The notes below the pieces were generated by a model. The model made no database searches and had not been told where the DNA came from. It saw only the letters and a list, made by a program, of their open reading frames with translations. Source: Cacajao melanocephalus (taxonomy: Eukaryota > Chordata > Mammalia > Primates > Pitheciidae). Taken from it: 64,000 nucleotides of DNA. The DNA lies in contig CAUYLG010009113.1 in the NCBI GenBank assembly GCA_963573385.1, positions 93,655-157,654 on the forward strand, written 5' to 3'. This document shows positions 13,121 to 27,129 of the stretch, one piece after another (position 1 is the first letter of the stretch; every line of letters begins with the position of its first letter). The position numbers and the translations under genes are program-made.

Positions 13121-13238
13121 GTAAGCTCTTTGAGTACAAAGACTTTTGGGTCTTATTCACTACTATATCCCCATGGCCAACAATAGTGTCTACCAAGGTA
13201 GCTATGAAATAAATATTTGTGGAATAAAATTAATGATT
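13121..13238 (+). repeat. L2 LINE 3' end, right piece
   Basis: 'taagctctttgagtacaaag', 'cactactatatccccatggc' and the terminal 'gaaataaatatttgtggaat' complete the L2 3' end interrupted at 12916. Confidence 0.85.
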
Positions 13239-15148
<1,910 letters not shown>

Positions 15149-15299
15149 TGATAGCATCCTCTTTCTTTACACATGCTTTCTGAGCTTTGGCCTCAGCAAA
15201 TGTGCCTATGTTTTCACTGGTAATCTCCTTAAATAAATGCTTGTGCTTACAATATGATAATCTGCATCTCTTTAAAATGCTCAACCTCTGAACATTATT

Positions 15300-15794
15300 C
15301 TAGTTATATATTGTAATAATGACTTAAGATAACCATTTTATTTTGTTCATGATTGTGAGGGTCAGGAATTCCAAGAGAGTTCAGCCAGACACCTCATTTC
15401 TGATCCATGTGGTGTCATCTGGGACAAATGGAACCAGAGGATCACCTTCCAAGAGGGCTCCTCCACTCACAGAGCCAATCACTCAATGTTCCTTGACCTC
15501 TCTCTCTACATGGTATCTCATCCTTCAGGGCCTCTCCATGTGCCTTGAACTTCTCACAGCATAGTGGTGTTAAGGCAATCTGCCTTTTAAAATAGTAGCT
15601 GATGTGCAAGAGACCCAGGCAGAAGCTGCCATTCTACTTAAAGCCTTGACCTAAAACTGCTGTACCATTACTTCTGCCATACTCCACTGGGCAAAGCAGA
15701 TAAAAGTCAGCTCATATTCAATGGCAAGATAATAGACCCCATTTCTTGGTGAGAAGAAGGTCAAAGAATTTGTGACCATCTTTAATCTGCTACA
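15300..15794 (+). mobile_element. MLT1-like MaLR solo LTR
   Basis: 'gttcatgattgtgagggtca', 'atccatgtggtgtcatctgg', 'ggcctctccatgtgccttga', 'ttctcacagcatagtggt' and 'cttctgccatactccactgg' appear in the order of older MLT1-type LTRs, with an end reading 'atctgctaca'. No target duplication was found, and the left boundary is approximate. The family name is from memory. Confidence 0.6.
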
Positions 15795-15924
15795 GACCTC
15801 TACAATGATGCATCTAGGAATGATTATTGTTGATTTCCTTATCCTTAGGTTGATGACAGCAAAGTCATAGTTACACATTTCATTTCAGTGGACTGTTAAT
15901 CTATACTTTGTGGGCACCCCTATA

Positions 15925-17115
15925 CCAACATGCATTGCTTAACAATGGGGATATAGTCTGAGAAATACATTGTTAGGCAATTTTGTCATTGTGTGAATTA
16001 ACATCATAGAGGGTTTCCATACAAACCTAGATGATGTAGTCTGCTACACACCTAGGCTATGTGATATAACCTGTTTCTCCTAGGCTACAAACCTGTACTG
16101 TGTGAAACTATTCCAAATACTGTATGCAACTAGAACACAATGCTAAGTGTTTCTGTATCTAAACACAGAAAAAATACAATAAAAATACAGTATGAAAGAC
16201 TTTTTAAAATGGTATACCTGCATAGGGCACTTACCATGATTGGAGCTTGCAAAGGTAGAAGTTTCTGAGTTAGTCATGAGTGAATGGTGAGTGAATGTGA
16301 AGGGCTAGGATATTCCTGGACACAACTGTAGACTTTATAAATACCCTACACTTAGGCTACATTAAATTTATTAGAAATAGTTTTCTTTCTTTCATAAACA
16401 ACCTTAGCATAATGTAACTTTTTAACTTTAAAACTTTTAACCTTTTGACTCTATTGTAATAACACTTAGCTTAAAACACAAATATACAACTGTATATTTC
16501 TTTTTATATATCTTTCTTTTTATATAGTTATTCCATAAGCTTTTTTCTATTTAAAATTTTGCGCTTTTTGTTTTTAAACAGTTTTGTTAAAAGCTAAGGC
16601 ACAAACACAAGCAGTAGCCTAGGCCTACGCTGTGTCTGAATCATCAATATTACGGTCTTCCACCTTCACATCCTGTCCTACTGGAAAGTTTTCAGGCGTA
16701 AGAACATGCATGGTGCTTGTATGTTCTTATGATAACAATTCCTTCATCTGGAATGCCTCCTGAAGGACCTGCCTGAAGCTTTTTAAGTTACCTTTTTTTT
16801 TTTAGTAAGTAGAAGGAGTATACTCTAAAATAATGATCAAAAGAATAGTAAATAAACCAGTAACATAGTTATTTGCTGTTATTATCAAATATTATGTACT
16901 GTACATAACCTATATGTGCTATACTTTCATATGACTAACAATGCAGTAGGCTTGTTTACACCAATGTTACCACAAACACATGAGTAACATGAGTAACATG
17001 TTGCAATATGATGTCACTAGGCAATAGAAATTTTTCAGCTCTTATAATCTTATGGAACCACCATTATTTACATGGTCTGACATTGACCAAAACATCATTA
17101 TGTGGCCCATGACTG
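15925..17115 (+). mobile_element. Tigger2/MER2-type DNA transposon
   Basis: The left end 'catgcattgcttaacaatgg' and the right end (reverse complement 'cagtcatgggccacataatg') form related terminal inverted repeats. Internal text 'ctacacacctaggctatgtg' and 'tcctaggctacaaacctgta' is diagnostic of the MER2/Tigger2 family. Dinucleotide TA flanks both ends (15923-15924, 17116-17117), the target of pogo/Tigger transposases. At about 1.19 kb it is longer than MER2 (a few hundred bp) and shorter than an autonomous Tigger2, so it is an internally deleted copy. No transposase frame survives. Confidence 0.8.
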
Positions 17116-17117
17116 TA

Positions 17118-18213
17118 CATGTATGGAAGTATGTACAGATGGATGAGTGGATGGAAGAAATAGTTATTAAGAAGAGAGGTAAATTTCTGGTATCTCCAAG
17201 AATTTAAGAGTCTGACTACTTAATTTGGCTAATCCAAGCAACAGTTTCAACGGTGGTATTTCAGTACCTGGCATCTTGATTAGCTCAAAGGTGTATGACA
17301 ACTTACAAGTCATTTGTCAAATATTTGCATTTGTGAATAATTCTATATCTAGATGATTCCTCCATAAGAGCATTACTCTCCCTCACATGCATTCCTAACC
17401 ACGTTCTTCAGTGAATATTAAGGGGTGGAGTTGTTGCAGCTCTTCCACTGGGAACTGCTCATAACTCTGGCATACTGATGGGAAAGTTTCACACCCAGCC
17501 ATCATCCATCTTGTATGACTTGGAGAAGAAAAAAAGAAAAAATTAAAAACTCCTAGCTTAGAGAATATTATCAAAGAAGCCAGTATTAGTTAGCTAGATA
17601 AAAGCTGAATAAAATCTAAATATGAAGCAATTTTGAAGTTTGTTTTGCTCAGTAGCAACAGAAAAAAAAAAATCTTACAGGTTTGTCCTCCCTTCTGTCT
17701 TCTGCCATTCTCACTTACCCCCAGCTTTTTCTCTAGTGGGTTCACAGATTTAGGTTAACAAAACTTAGTGAAGTATACCAGCTACCAATCATACTTGAAA
17801 AATAACTCAAAGTCATACTTTGCTAAGATTGGATCAGGATACTATTTCCTAATACTGAAAGCAGTAGATGTATTTATGTTTCCAAAAGCATAACGTCTCA
17901 CTCCACAACTATTTCTAATGACTAAGCACATATTGCTGTAAAATAAAATTTGCCCTTATCACCTTCTTGAGACAATGAATTGGCTCTCTCTCATGACCTT
18001 GTGAGCTGCTTTTCACTTGTAGGTGTTTTACACACATCCAGAGAAAGCAGCATTCCCTTGGGCCCTGGAACAGTTGGGGCTGCTGCATTTCTATATTTGG
18101 CATCAATCCCTCAGTGCAGGACTTAACTCAGATCACTGCTGGGCCTGTTGTCACTGGGCTTGACTTTGCACAGAAATCAGCTAATGTCTTAATGATCCTC
18201 AAGAAATCATTAA
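17118..18213. other. Unrecognised non-coding sequence
   Basis: No gene or assignable repeat. Its left edge repeats 'atgtatggaagtatg', a local low-complexity feature. Confidence 0.4.
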
Positions 18214-18227
18214 AAATCCATGTGTGA

Positions 18228-18509
18228 GGAACAGAAAACCAAATACCGCATGTTCTCACTCATAGGTGGGTGTTAAACAGTGAGAACACATGAACACAAG
18301 GAGGGGAGCATCACACGCTGGGGTCTGTTGTGGGGGCTAAGGGAGAGACAGTGGGGGGTGGGGAGGTTGGGGAGGGATAACATGGGGAGAAATGCCAGAT
18401 GTAGGTGACAGGGGGATAGAGGCAGCAAACCACATTGCCATGTATGTACCTATGCAACAATCTTGCATGATCTGCACATGTACCCCAGAACCTAAAGTAC
18501 AATTTAAAG
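18228..18509 (+). mobile_element. 5'-truncated L1 3' end
   Basis: The segment shows the primate L1 end of ORF2 and 3' UTR: 'gcatgttctcactcataggt', 'gaacacatgaacacaaggag', a G-rich tract near 18345-18380 and 'ctgcacatgtaccccagaac'. It is flanked by the near-perfect duplication AAATCCATGTGTGA (18214-18227) and AAATTCATGTGTGA (18510-18523). Only about 280 bp of the 6-kb element was inserted. Confidence 0.92.
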
Positions 18510-18523
18510 AAATTCATGTGTGA

Positions 18524-18995
18524 TGTTGTGACTGGCAATCAAATAGCAAATACCAGGTACTAGAAGCAGTAGGACATAAATGACTGCAACAAAATTGGTC
18601 AGAAATGGTCAATCTCCTAGGCAAAAATAGAATATTCAGAATCAACCTATAAAGAAATATAAATTATTATAAGATGTGCAAAACCTGTTAGAGATCGTTT
18701 TCATCTAATAAATAAAATGCTGAAATCTTAAAATCCTCTAAAGAAGCATAAGGAGAAATACACAAGACAGAGAGTTCTGGGCCTAGAAGCTGCCTCAGCT
18801 GTGTGTGTCAAGTGTGTACCTGGTCAAGTATGTACCATTAACACACTTGACCTTGCATGGTGAGAGGCTAATCTTTTCTGCACCTCAGTGTCCTAAAATA
18901 TGAGACAGCTAAACTGGATCATCTTTAATGACTTAACCAGCTTCAAAATTCTGTAATCGGTGGCAGGAGTGAGGGGTTGTAAAAATGAACTCACA
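18524..18995. other. Unrecognised spacer
   Basis: Nothing recognisable apart from the imperfect repeats 'gtcaagtgtgtacc' and 'gtcaagtatgtacc' near 18808-18835. Confidence 0.4.
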
Positions 18996-19033
18996 TGGCC
19001 TATGTTGAAAAGGAAAAAAGGAAGAAAAGAAGC

Positions 19034-19194
19034 AAAGGAAGGAAGGAAGGAGGGAGGGAGGGAGGGAGGGAGGGAGGGAAGGGGGAGGGAGGAAAGGAGG
19101 AAGGAAGGGGAAGGGAAGAGAAGGGGAGGGGAGGGGAGGAGGGGGAGGAGAGGAAAGGAAAGAGGAGAGGAGAGAAGAGGAGAGGAGAGGAGAA
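19034..19194 (+). repeat. 161-nt uninterrupted purine tract
   Basis: Every base from 19034 to 19194 is A or G. The tract evolves from (GGAA)n to (GGGA)n to mixed GGGGA and GAGGA blocks. Long polypurine runs with mirror symmetry can form triplex (H-DNA), and the G-blocks can form quadruplexes. The open frames across it, rich in Lys, Arg, Glu and Gly, are simply the tract translated. Confidence 0.97.
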
Positions 19195-19789
19195 CAGGAA
19201 AAGCTGCTTATGTATATGGAGAAAAAACTTTAAAGTTAAAACTCTATCTAGATAATGACAACATCAACATAATAAATAACTCAATGAAAGTGTTAAAGAA
19301 CTGGCTAGTGAGTTGATGGTCTTACAATACTACTAAAATTCATTGGCTCATACAGAATGTTGGCTTGTGAATTCTACTTATGAACTTCTAGGAAGCATCA
19401 ATAATTCAATCAAAAATTGTATTCTATTTTTGCAAATAACATGAGACTATTTCAGTACTATTTGTTTCAGCTTTCCACTGAGGGACTTGAATTTCTGCAA
19501 CATTATGGATAAATTGGTTTCTGTGGGCTCGCCTGTGTGTGACTCCACATCCACAAGTTATTTCTATGGGAGGGAGTTAAGGGACTAAGATCTCCCTTCC
19601 ATTATAATCACTGAAGGTCTGTAAGCAGAGGTGGAGGAGCAGAAGAGTTTGAAGCCTGCTGAGATTAGGGAGAAGGCCCAGAAGAAGAAAACTAAAGCTG
19701 AGAGGTATCAAAAAATATGAAGAAAGAAATAATGGGCAAATTATGTGTGAAGGTTAAAAGGCAATGAGGTCTCAATGGAATCATTGTAT
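19195..19789. other. Unrecognised spacer
   Basis: No gene recognised. A stretch near 19630-19710 is rich in AAG/GAG codons and superficially resembles a basic protein, but I could not match it to any gene. Confidence 0.4.
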
Positions 19790-19791
19790 AA

Positions 19792-20673
<882 letters not shown>

Positions 20674-21184
20674 GTAATAATAAAATAAAATAAAATAAGA
20701 GGCAATGGAGATGTCTGGATATCTGGGTTTCCAGTCAGGCCCTGGGATTCTCCAAACTGCCTGGCTCCTACGCTGTTTCATAAAGATCCCCTGGTCTTAC
20801 CTATTTGTTATCCACCTTCTTCCTACCATCAAGAGAAATAACACTGTGGAAAAGAATTCACTTTATATGGTCCAGGCTTTGAAATGAACACTACCCACTG
20901 ACTGATATCATGTCCTCATAAGAATAGTGTTGTAGACTGGGGTTTGCCTTGCGCCATTCATAAGCAGGCAGGGAGACTTTGTTCTGCTGTATTTTGTCAA
21001 AATTTGGGTTGGGGGTTTCATGTTCATACTCCTTAAGTTGAAGGAGACCATGTCATGGGCCTTAGGAAGCTGATGCCAGGGCTACATCTTCCAGGCCACG
21101 AATCACATTGTCTGAGCTCTCATCACTCACTCAGCAGCTCCTTTCCTTGGCCTCCAGCCCAGCTAAGTTTTAAATCAAAGATTT
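20674..21184. other. (AATA)n run and unrecognised sequence
   Basis: Directly after the RPS3A tail lies an (AAAAT)n/(AATA)n run to about 20698. The rest has no gene or assignable repeat. Confidence 0.45.
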
Positions 21185-21305
21185 TTAGCTTTTTTTTTTA
21201 ATAAAAACGTTTCCACCATACACAAATCTAGAGACTAATATGATAAACCCCCATATGTCTATCACCTAGCTTCAACAATTACCCGCATTTAGCCATTCTT
21301 TTGCC
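21185..21305 (-). repeat. L1M 3' end fragment
   Basis: A T-run followed by 'atatgataaacccccatatg' and 'catcacctagcttcaacaa'-like text (tatcacctagcttcaacaat) resembles the complement of an old L1M 3' UTR (gaacccccatgtacccatcacccagcttcaacaattatc). Only a short piece is recognisable. Confidence 0.5.
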
Positions 21306-23640
21306 AACCGTGGGCTGCCCTAAAATATCATCAAAGCCAACTGATATGACAAAACTGAGTTTATTCCTATCTGATAAAGAATGATAATGTCTTGCCAGAG
21401 TTTTAATACCCTCTTGAAGTGAGGATGGCAAACCTGGCAAATATTTGAGGTTTTGGAGTCTGATTTAAGGTGGATCTTTCAATGAAAGGGGAGCATGATT
21501 AGGATTAAGTAAGGATTAAGATAAAAGTAACTTATGACCTTTAAACACAACACGATCAGAATTTTCAAGGTAAAATTTTGAGGTAAGTGACTCAAAAAGT
21601 CTTGGGGCATAAACAGTGGCTTGGTGCTGTTTGTTGGAGAGTTTATTGTTCAGTTAAAAGGGTTTTATGGGAAGTTCCTGAAACAAACAATATGTTTATT
21701 TACATTTATCTTCCTGGGCAAGAGTACCCTGGAATAGTAAAATCAGACTGATAAAGGCAGTGGAATAATAAAGTCACATTAGTGTAGCAGCTAAATAGTA
21801 AAGTTGTGTTAATGTATACATTAAGTTTTGTGGGTGTATATGGTTTGGGTTCTCAGTGTCATCTAGCCCACCCCCACATTTATTGTTCTTATTTCCTAAA
21901 ATACTTTAATTTATTGTTTATTTTTAAAAGTTGCCAATGGTATCCAGTTTATAGACACACTCTGTAACTAGGTAAAATCTCCAATAACCAGAAATCTCAT
22001 ATATATTCTAAAGTCTTATATTTTCAGTTGTTCTGTTCTTAGCTTTATCAGGAAAGCCAAGGAAATAACTCTCATGCTAAAAATTCACTGTCACGCTCTG
22101 GAATAAAAAAAAAATGCTGAGGACTATTCAGAATCTCAAAGAGCTCTAAACAGAAATCATTGCCTTATTAGGCAAGCAGCCAGTCTAAGTCATGATAACA
22201 GGAGTAGAAAGAATCAGCAAGTTCAAGTTCAATGTGGGCTTTGTGGGGCGTGTACGGGGTAAAGTCAGCTCCTCTGTAGTAAATTAAGCCATTCTTCTGA
22301 CGGAAAAAAATGCTTTAAAGAAAATGTACCATGGCTTTTGACATCCACTCCTTCAGGATTGATAAAAATATAAATGTATTCAGGCCACAAACATTAATCC
22401 AGTATGCTTTAAATGCAGGGCAAAGAGGGATTGTACAGAGGGAAAAGTCAATGTTTCTGAGAAAAGTCTGTCGGTGGAAAAATCACTTTTGAAATGATAC
22501 CTGAATGAGAATCTTGAAGAAATTACTTAGCATCTAATTTTTTAATGTCTAAATTTCAAAAATTAGTATATACAACCTTGCAAGCCTTTAAAGACAAGAA
22601 GAAGAAATGCATGTGTGGAGCCTGGCATCTAAAATGCTTTATCTTTCAGCTGCAATCTCTGCCCTTGAGGAGACTTTGCAAAAGGTCAAGAATAGAAGGG
22701 TAGAACAACAGGTTGTATTGCAGTCCAATCATCTAGGGTCTACAATGCTATGTTTGATGTATTTTGTGCATTGGTGAATATTTCTGAGTGGGATTCTAGA
22801 CTGATAAGAACTATGCTCCAGGAGTATGACTTTGACAGCCAGTGTCACCTATGAGCTCCCAAAAGAGGCTCTGTCCTGGGCCCCAGGCTTTAAAGGACCA
22901 TAAGCAAACACATAGTAGGGCTGTCTTTGAGGACCTGGTCTCAGCACTGGCTGTGACTCACAACTCTTGTGTCTAACACTGCCTCTGTCTCAGAGAGACA
23001 TTTGTCCTCATCGTTACCTTATATACTTGAAGAGAAAGGTGACTGTGTCCAAATCCCCTGGTGGTTTGTGTGACATTGCTCCAGAGAGCTGGAAGAATTT
23101 GAATGACAGAACAGCTTGGGTAAGAGAAAAGATAAATTAGTTAACTTGTCAATCCTTCTTCTCAGAGAGCATGAATGCACTAAACTGTTGCATAATGAAG
23201 TATTTCCCAGGAGGGCTGAATATCCATTTTGCCTCCCTTCTTTCCTATTCATAGTTCTGGAAGCACTCAAAAATTAGTAAGGTATTTGCAGCTGAGGAAT
23301 ATTTTACAATATGAGACAAGTCATACAACTCTGAAATGTGTATTAGATTGAACCATTTAAAACGATTGCCTTTTTTGTAGGTCAACCTGCGTGGTTCAAA
23401 TATACACACTTACACACACAATCTTTTATCAAAAGACGTAACATGCATGAAGCATTATATTCCTGTGTAGGTCTAAAACTGCTTTAAGATATGGTAAAAT
23501 TGAGGCATGTGTGTTATGAATATATATAATGAAGTTAAAATATTTTGTAATATTTTCTGTAATCATGTTTTACCATGTACAATCCTATTACAATTTTTAA
23601 ACATGATATGTAAATTCATGACTTTGAAATGATACATAAA
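21306..23640. other. Unrecognised non-coding sequence
   Basis: About 2.3 kb with no gene or RNA seen. The part at 21400-21860 is compositionally unlike its neighbours (G/T-rich, few C). It could be a degraded LTR or DNA transposon, but I cannot assign it. Confidence 0.35.
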
Positions 23641-23642
23641 AT

Positions 23643-23888
23643 TCACGATTACTTCCAAATCAAAATATTGCTTTAAGAATTTTTTTGACACTCCCAGTTG
23701 CTATTGTTTTAGGAGAATGCGGTTTCTCTAAAATGAAATTAATAAAAAAACTATCTCAAAACTATAATGATTCACAAAAATTGGGATTGCTGAGAATAGA
23801 CTATAAATCATTTAAAAATCTTGATTGTAACGATACAATTATTTATTTGGCTAAAGTAAAAGCAAAGCATGAAAACTTTTTGAGATAA
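23643..23888 (+). pseudogene. hAT transposase C-terminal remnant
   Basis: An uninterrupted frame over about 80 codons ends in a TGA. It reads LPNQNIALRIFLTLPVAIV, then GECGFSKMKLIKKL, then LGLLRIDYKSFKNLD and a tail with KAKHENFLR. This follows the dimerisation region of hAT-superfamily transposases, whose family pattern is an xxNIxxALRxxLTLPVTVAxxERSFSKLKLIK core, an LxxLxxLSIE block and a K(A)RKxxF end. The ERSFSKLK motif is changed to ECGFSKMK. Upstream codons before about 23643 are not recognisable, and there is no start or DNA-binding domain, so this is a fossil. The tail is reminiscent of hAT-Tip100/Zaphod-like and ZMYM-related proteins. The family assignment is inference. Confidence 0.65.
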
Positions 23889-24655
23889 ATATAAAATAAT
23901 TTATTCTTTGCTACTAATACAAACATCACTAGCCTGTTCAAAGAACAACCATATAAATGCAAAAGTAAATTCGGTCATCTTTGACATTTTGCCATATTTC
24001 ATTCTATTAAAACTATACTTTAAAAGACATTCTCGATTTGTTATAATGAAGATATATTTGCCACAGTAGGAGGATAAAACAGATTTTTACTTAGCAGTTT
24101 GTTAACTTGCTTTATAATATTTAAATATCTGTACTTTCGCTCCAGGCCTCTCACATGCTAAATCCTGTTTCCAGCAATATCTTCATACATTAATTGCAAT
24201 TACTCATTGGCACTCATGACGTGACAAGTAAATTGGAGCAAATAAATATTTAAAGGTGATTAGGCCATAGAAGAGGCTTCTGTAATAGTTTTTAACTCAA
24301 GCCAAAGAGACTAGGCAGGTATCATAATCAAGTGAAGCCAGTGAGGAGGAAGATAGTAGGGAGTGGTGGTGACTATGATGAACAGGGCAGAGTTCGTGCT
24401 GCATCTAATAGGGATGCCTATTGCTCAGGCCCAGCCCATTATTGCTACCTGGGAATGTGGGGTGAGGCTTGCCAAAGCTTACGCTTTAAAAACAAAAATC
24501 TAGAAATATGGATATTTTTGTATAAAATCTCTCAGTTTGAAATAAAAATTTAAAACTATGTAGAATGAACTAAATGTGTCTGTAGGCTAGATTTCACCAA
24601 TAAACTATCACTTTGCAATCTCTACTCTGGATTAAGGTAACAAGGAAGTGAACTA
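23889..24655. other. Unrecognised AT-rich sequence
   Basis: No gene is seen. The left part may be the 3' non-coding arm of the hAT element carrying the remnant at 23643-23888, but no terminal repeat was found. Confidence 0.35.
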
Positions 24656-24662
24656 ACACTTG

Positions 24663-24810
24663 CCTTTTACTCTTTTTCCATTTCTCATTTATTCTCCTAT
24701 TTGTTATTGTGTTCTGCCCTTCTCTTCCTGCTTCTTCCTTCCCCTCCTCCACCACCCTTCTCTGACTCTGTTTCCTCTTCTCTTTTCCTCTTTTCTCTCT
24801 TTCCCCAACT
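24663..24810 (+). repeat. Polypyrimidine-rich tract
   Basis: C and T dominate over about 150 bases (ctcttcctgcttcttccttc and similar) with scattered interruptions. The opposite-strand frame rich in Lys, Arg and Glu is a composition artefact. Confidence 0.75.
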
Positions 24811-25266
24811 TGGCTTTCTCTACTCATTGTGAAATATGGAAGCTACATACACTGTCACTTCAGTACCAATTAGAAACTAACTAGCTAAGGAAAGAGAAGC
24901 CTCCATGTACCAGTGTATGAACAAGAAGAGGAGTTCCTAGATAATGTGGTTTGAGCACCAAAGGTTTCTGCCACAGGATGGTGGCCAATTGACTGATCTA
25001 AGATTAAATTGCCTTAAGGAGGCATATTTGGGAAAAAAAAGCAAAGAAACTTTTTGTACTTAAATGACCAAATACTTTCTATTTCTCAAGTTTACTATTT
25101 TATACACAAAGTCACCAAACTTCTCAACCTCACATGTGCTGCTCATATTGGAATAACAAAAGCCAACTTAGTATATTAACAATTATTTTTATTCACATGT
25201 GTATATACTACAAAGTATAATCTAATTATAATTGCGGCATACTCTCAGAGCTTATGATAATTATCT
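24811..25266. other. Unrecognised spacer
   Basis: No gene or assignable repeat. Confidence 0.4.
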
Positions 25267-25279
25267 GAGAAGATTTATT

Positions 25280-25568
25280 TTATTTTTATTTCTTGAGACA
25301 GGGTCACACTCTGTCACCCAGACTAGAGTGCACTGGAGTGGCACCGTCATAACTCACTGCAGCCTCCTAGGCTCAATCCTGTGCAAGTGATCCCTACGTT
25401 TCAACCTCATGAATAGCTAGCACTGTAAGTATATGCCACCATGTTCAGCTCCTTTAAAAGTTTTTTTTTGTAGAGACAGGATCTCGCTGGTCTCAATTTG
25501 GCCTCCATCCTCTCACCTAGGCTTCCCAAAGTGTTGGGATTACAGGTGTGAGCCATTGCACCCAGACA
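25280..25568 (-). repeat. Alu, old (J-like)
   Basis: In minus orientation: a T-rich tail broken into TTTTA units, 'gagacagggtcacactctgt', 'ataactcactgcagcctcct', 'gtagagacaggatctcgctg', 'agtgttgggattacaggtgt'. A perfect 13-bp target duplication GAGAAGATTTATT flanks it (25267-25279, 25569-25581). High divergence suggests AluJ. Confidence 0.96.
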
Positions 25569-25581
25569 GAGAAGATTTATT

Positions 25582-26299
25582 CTATATGCTTGTGCCTGGC
25601 AGCATTGAGTACATTTAGAGCTAGATTCTCTGTATTAACACATCTACTCCCACACAAAGGCAATGGAATACAAAGCAACTGGGGCAAGAAGAAAAAGGTG
25701 CTAAGAAATCGTCACACAAAACCCAGCAAGAGAATTAGTAAACTAAATTCCACTGGTCCTACAGTGTAGCCACAAAAACCTAAACAGGACGAGCATATTG
25801 CATTTTGCTTGATGTCCCAACAATAGACCTTTTTAAATCTATCTCCCCAGTTCCTTCTCTGAAATCTTCATTTTCATTGTTTGTAGTAGCTTCATTTCTC
25901 TTCCCTAAGCAGCTTTTCATAGATCAGATATTTAAAATGTCAAACAATATTTAAAACAGCAAACATTTAAACATAAAAAATACAATTTATTGAATTACAT
26001 CAGGAATTACAGTGTCTTGAATCATAATCCCAGAATGACTAGCCTGCTTTAAGCAAAAAGTATATGGAATCAGAAAGTAGAAGTATCACAGTCTCCCTAA
26101 TCTTATCCAGTCAACCATTTTACAGTCTCCCTCATTCCCTCCGGTAAACCAGGAGAGTTTTCCACGTCTGCCTGGCATAAATCTATCTTGCTATAAATTT
26201 ACATCAATTTCTTGTATTCAGTTTTAATTGTAGGTCGACTATGGGTTCTCATCACTTTAAAACACATTTTGGTAGGTGAATGCTATGAACTAAATAGTC
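25582..26299. other. Unrecognised spacer
   Basis: No gene or assignable repeat. Confidence 0.4.
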
Positions 26300-26475
26300 A
26301 GTGAATTTTAGAGCTGTAAAATCCTTACACAGCAAATCCTCCACATTTTATAGATGAGGAGTCTAAGGCCCAAACGTATCAATTGATTTACCTAGGATCA
26401 AAAAGCTAGTAACTGGCAGAGACTGGGCTTAGATTCAGACCTTTTTAGCTTTAATACCTTCCTACCATTTCACAC
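26300..26475 (-). repeat. MIR SINE
   Basis: Complement of MIR: 'cattttatagatgaggagtc' (ccattttacagatgaggaaa), 'aaggcccaaacg', 'taggatcaaaaagctagtaa', 'ctggcagagactgggctta' (gtggcagagccgggattcg). Confidence 0.88.
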
Positions 26476-26506
26476 TAATTTTTTAAGCAAGATGGATAAA
26501 CCCTTG

Positions 26507-26987
26507 TGCTGCTTAATTTTATGTGTCAACTTGACTGGGCTACTGGATACCCAAATATTTGGTCACACATCATTCTGGATGATTTCATGAAGAAGTTTTT
26601 GGATAAGATTAATATTTATATTGGTAGATTTTAACATTAGTCTAGATTAACATTTTAATCAGTAGAATAAGCAGATTACGATTATATAATGTGGTTGGCC
26701 TCATCCAGTTGAAGGCTTGAATATAACAAAAATTTGGATTCTCTCTCAAGTAAGAAAGGATTTCCCCACAGACGGCCCTCAGACAACTGCAAACATCAGC
26801 TCTTTTTGCCTGATGGTCCTCAAACTGGAATATCAGTTATCTGCGTGTGTCCCATACCAATGGCCCACTCTACAGATGTCGAATTTAACAGCCTTCATGA
26901 CTATGTGCACCAATACCTTATTATTAATCTCATTACGTGTGTGTGTATGTGTGTGTGTTGTTTTTCTGGAGAACCCTGGCTGATATA
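26507..26987 (+). mobile_element. MLT2-type ERV-L solo LTR
   Basis: 'aattttatgtgtcaacttga', 'ctgggctactggatacccaa', 'gtggttggcctcatccagtt', 'gaaggcttgaatataac' and the 3' end 'ctggagaaccctggctgata' match the MLT2 LTR consensus in order. A (TG)n run sits at about 26936-26960, where MLT2 has (CT)n/(TA)n simple repeats. No internal region follows, so it is a solo LTR. The target duplication is not clear. Confidence 0.85.
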
Positions 26988-27129
26988 ATCCTCTTCCCCA
27001 ACTGTTTCAGAATAGATATACTTCCCTACACAAACTCAACTTCATGCCTCTTTTATCTTTTTACCTTTTCTAAATTTCTCATGTTACAAAGTTTCAAATT
27101 GGGCAAAGTATCTTGTTTCAGACTGAACC

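Noticed and set aside
18960..19316. Lys/Arg/Glu/Gly-rich open frames on the plus strand
   Set aside because: They are a translation of the purine tract; stop codons are rare there by composition.
24594..24827. Basic Glu/Lys/Arg-rich minus-strand frame
   Set aside because: Complement of a polypyrimidine tract, with no domain and no homology.
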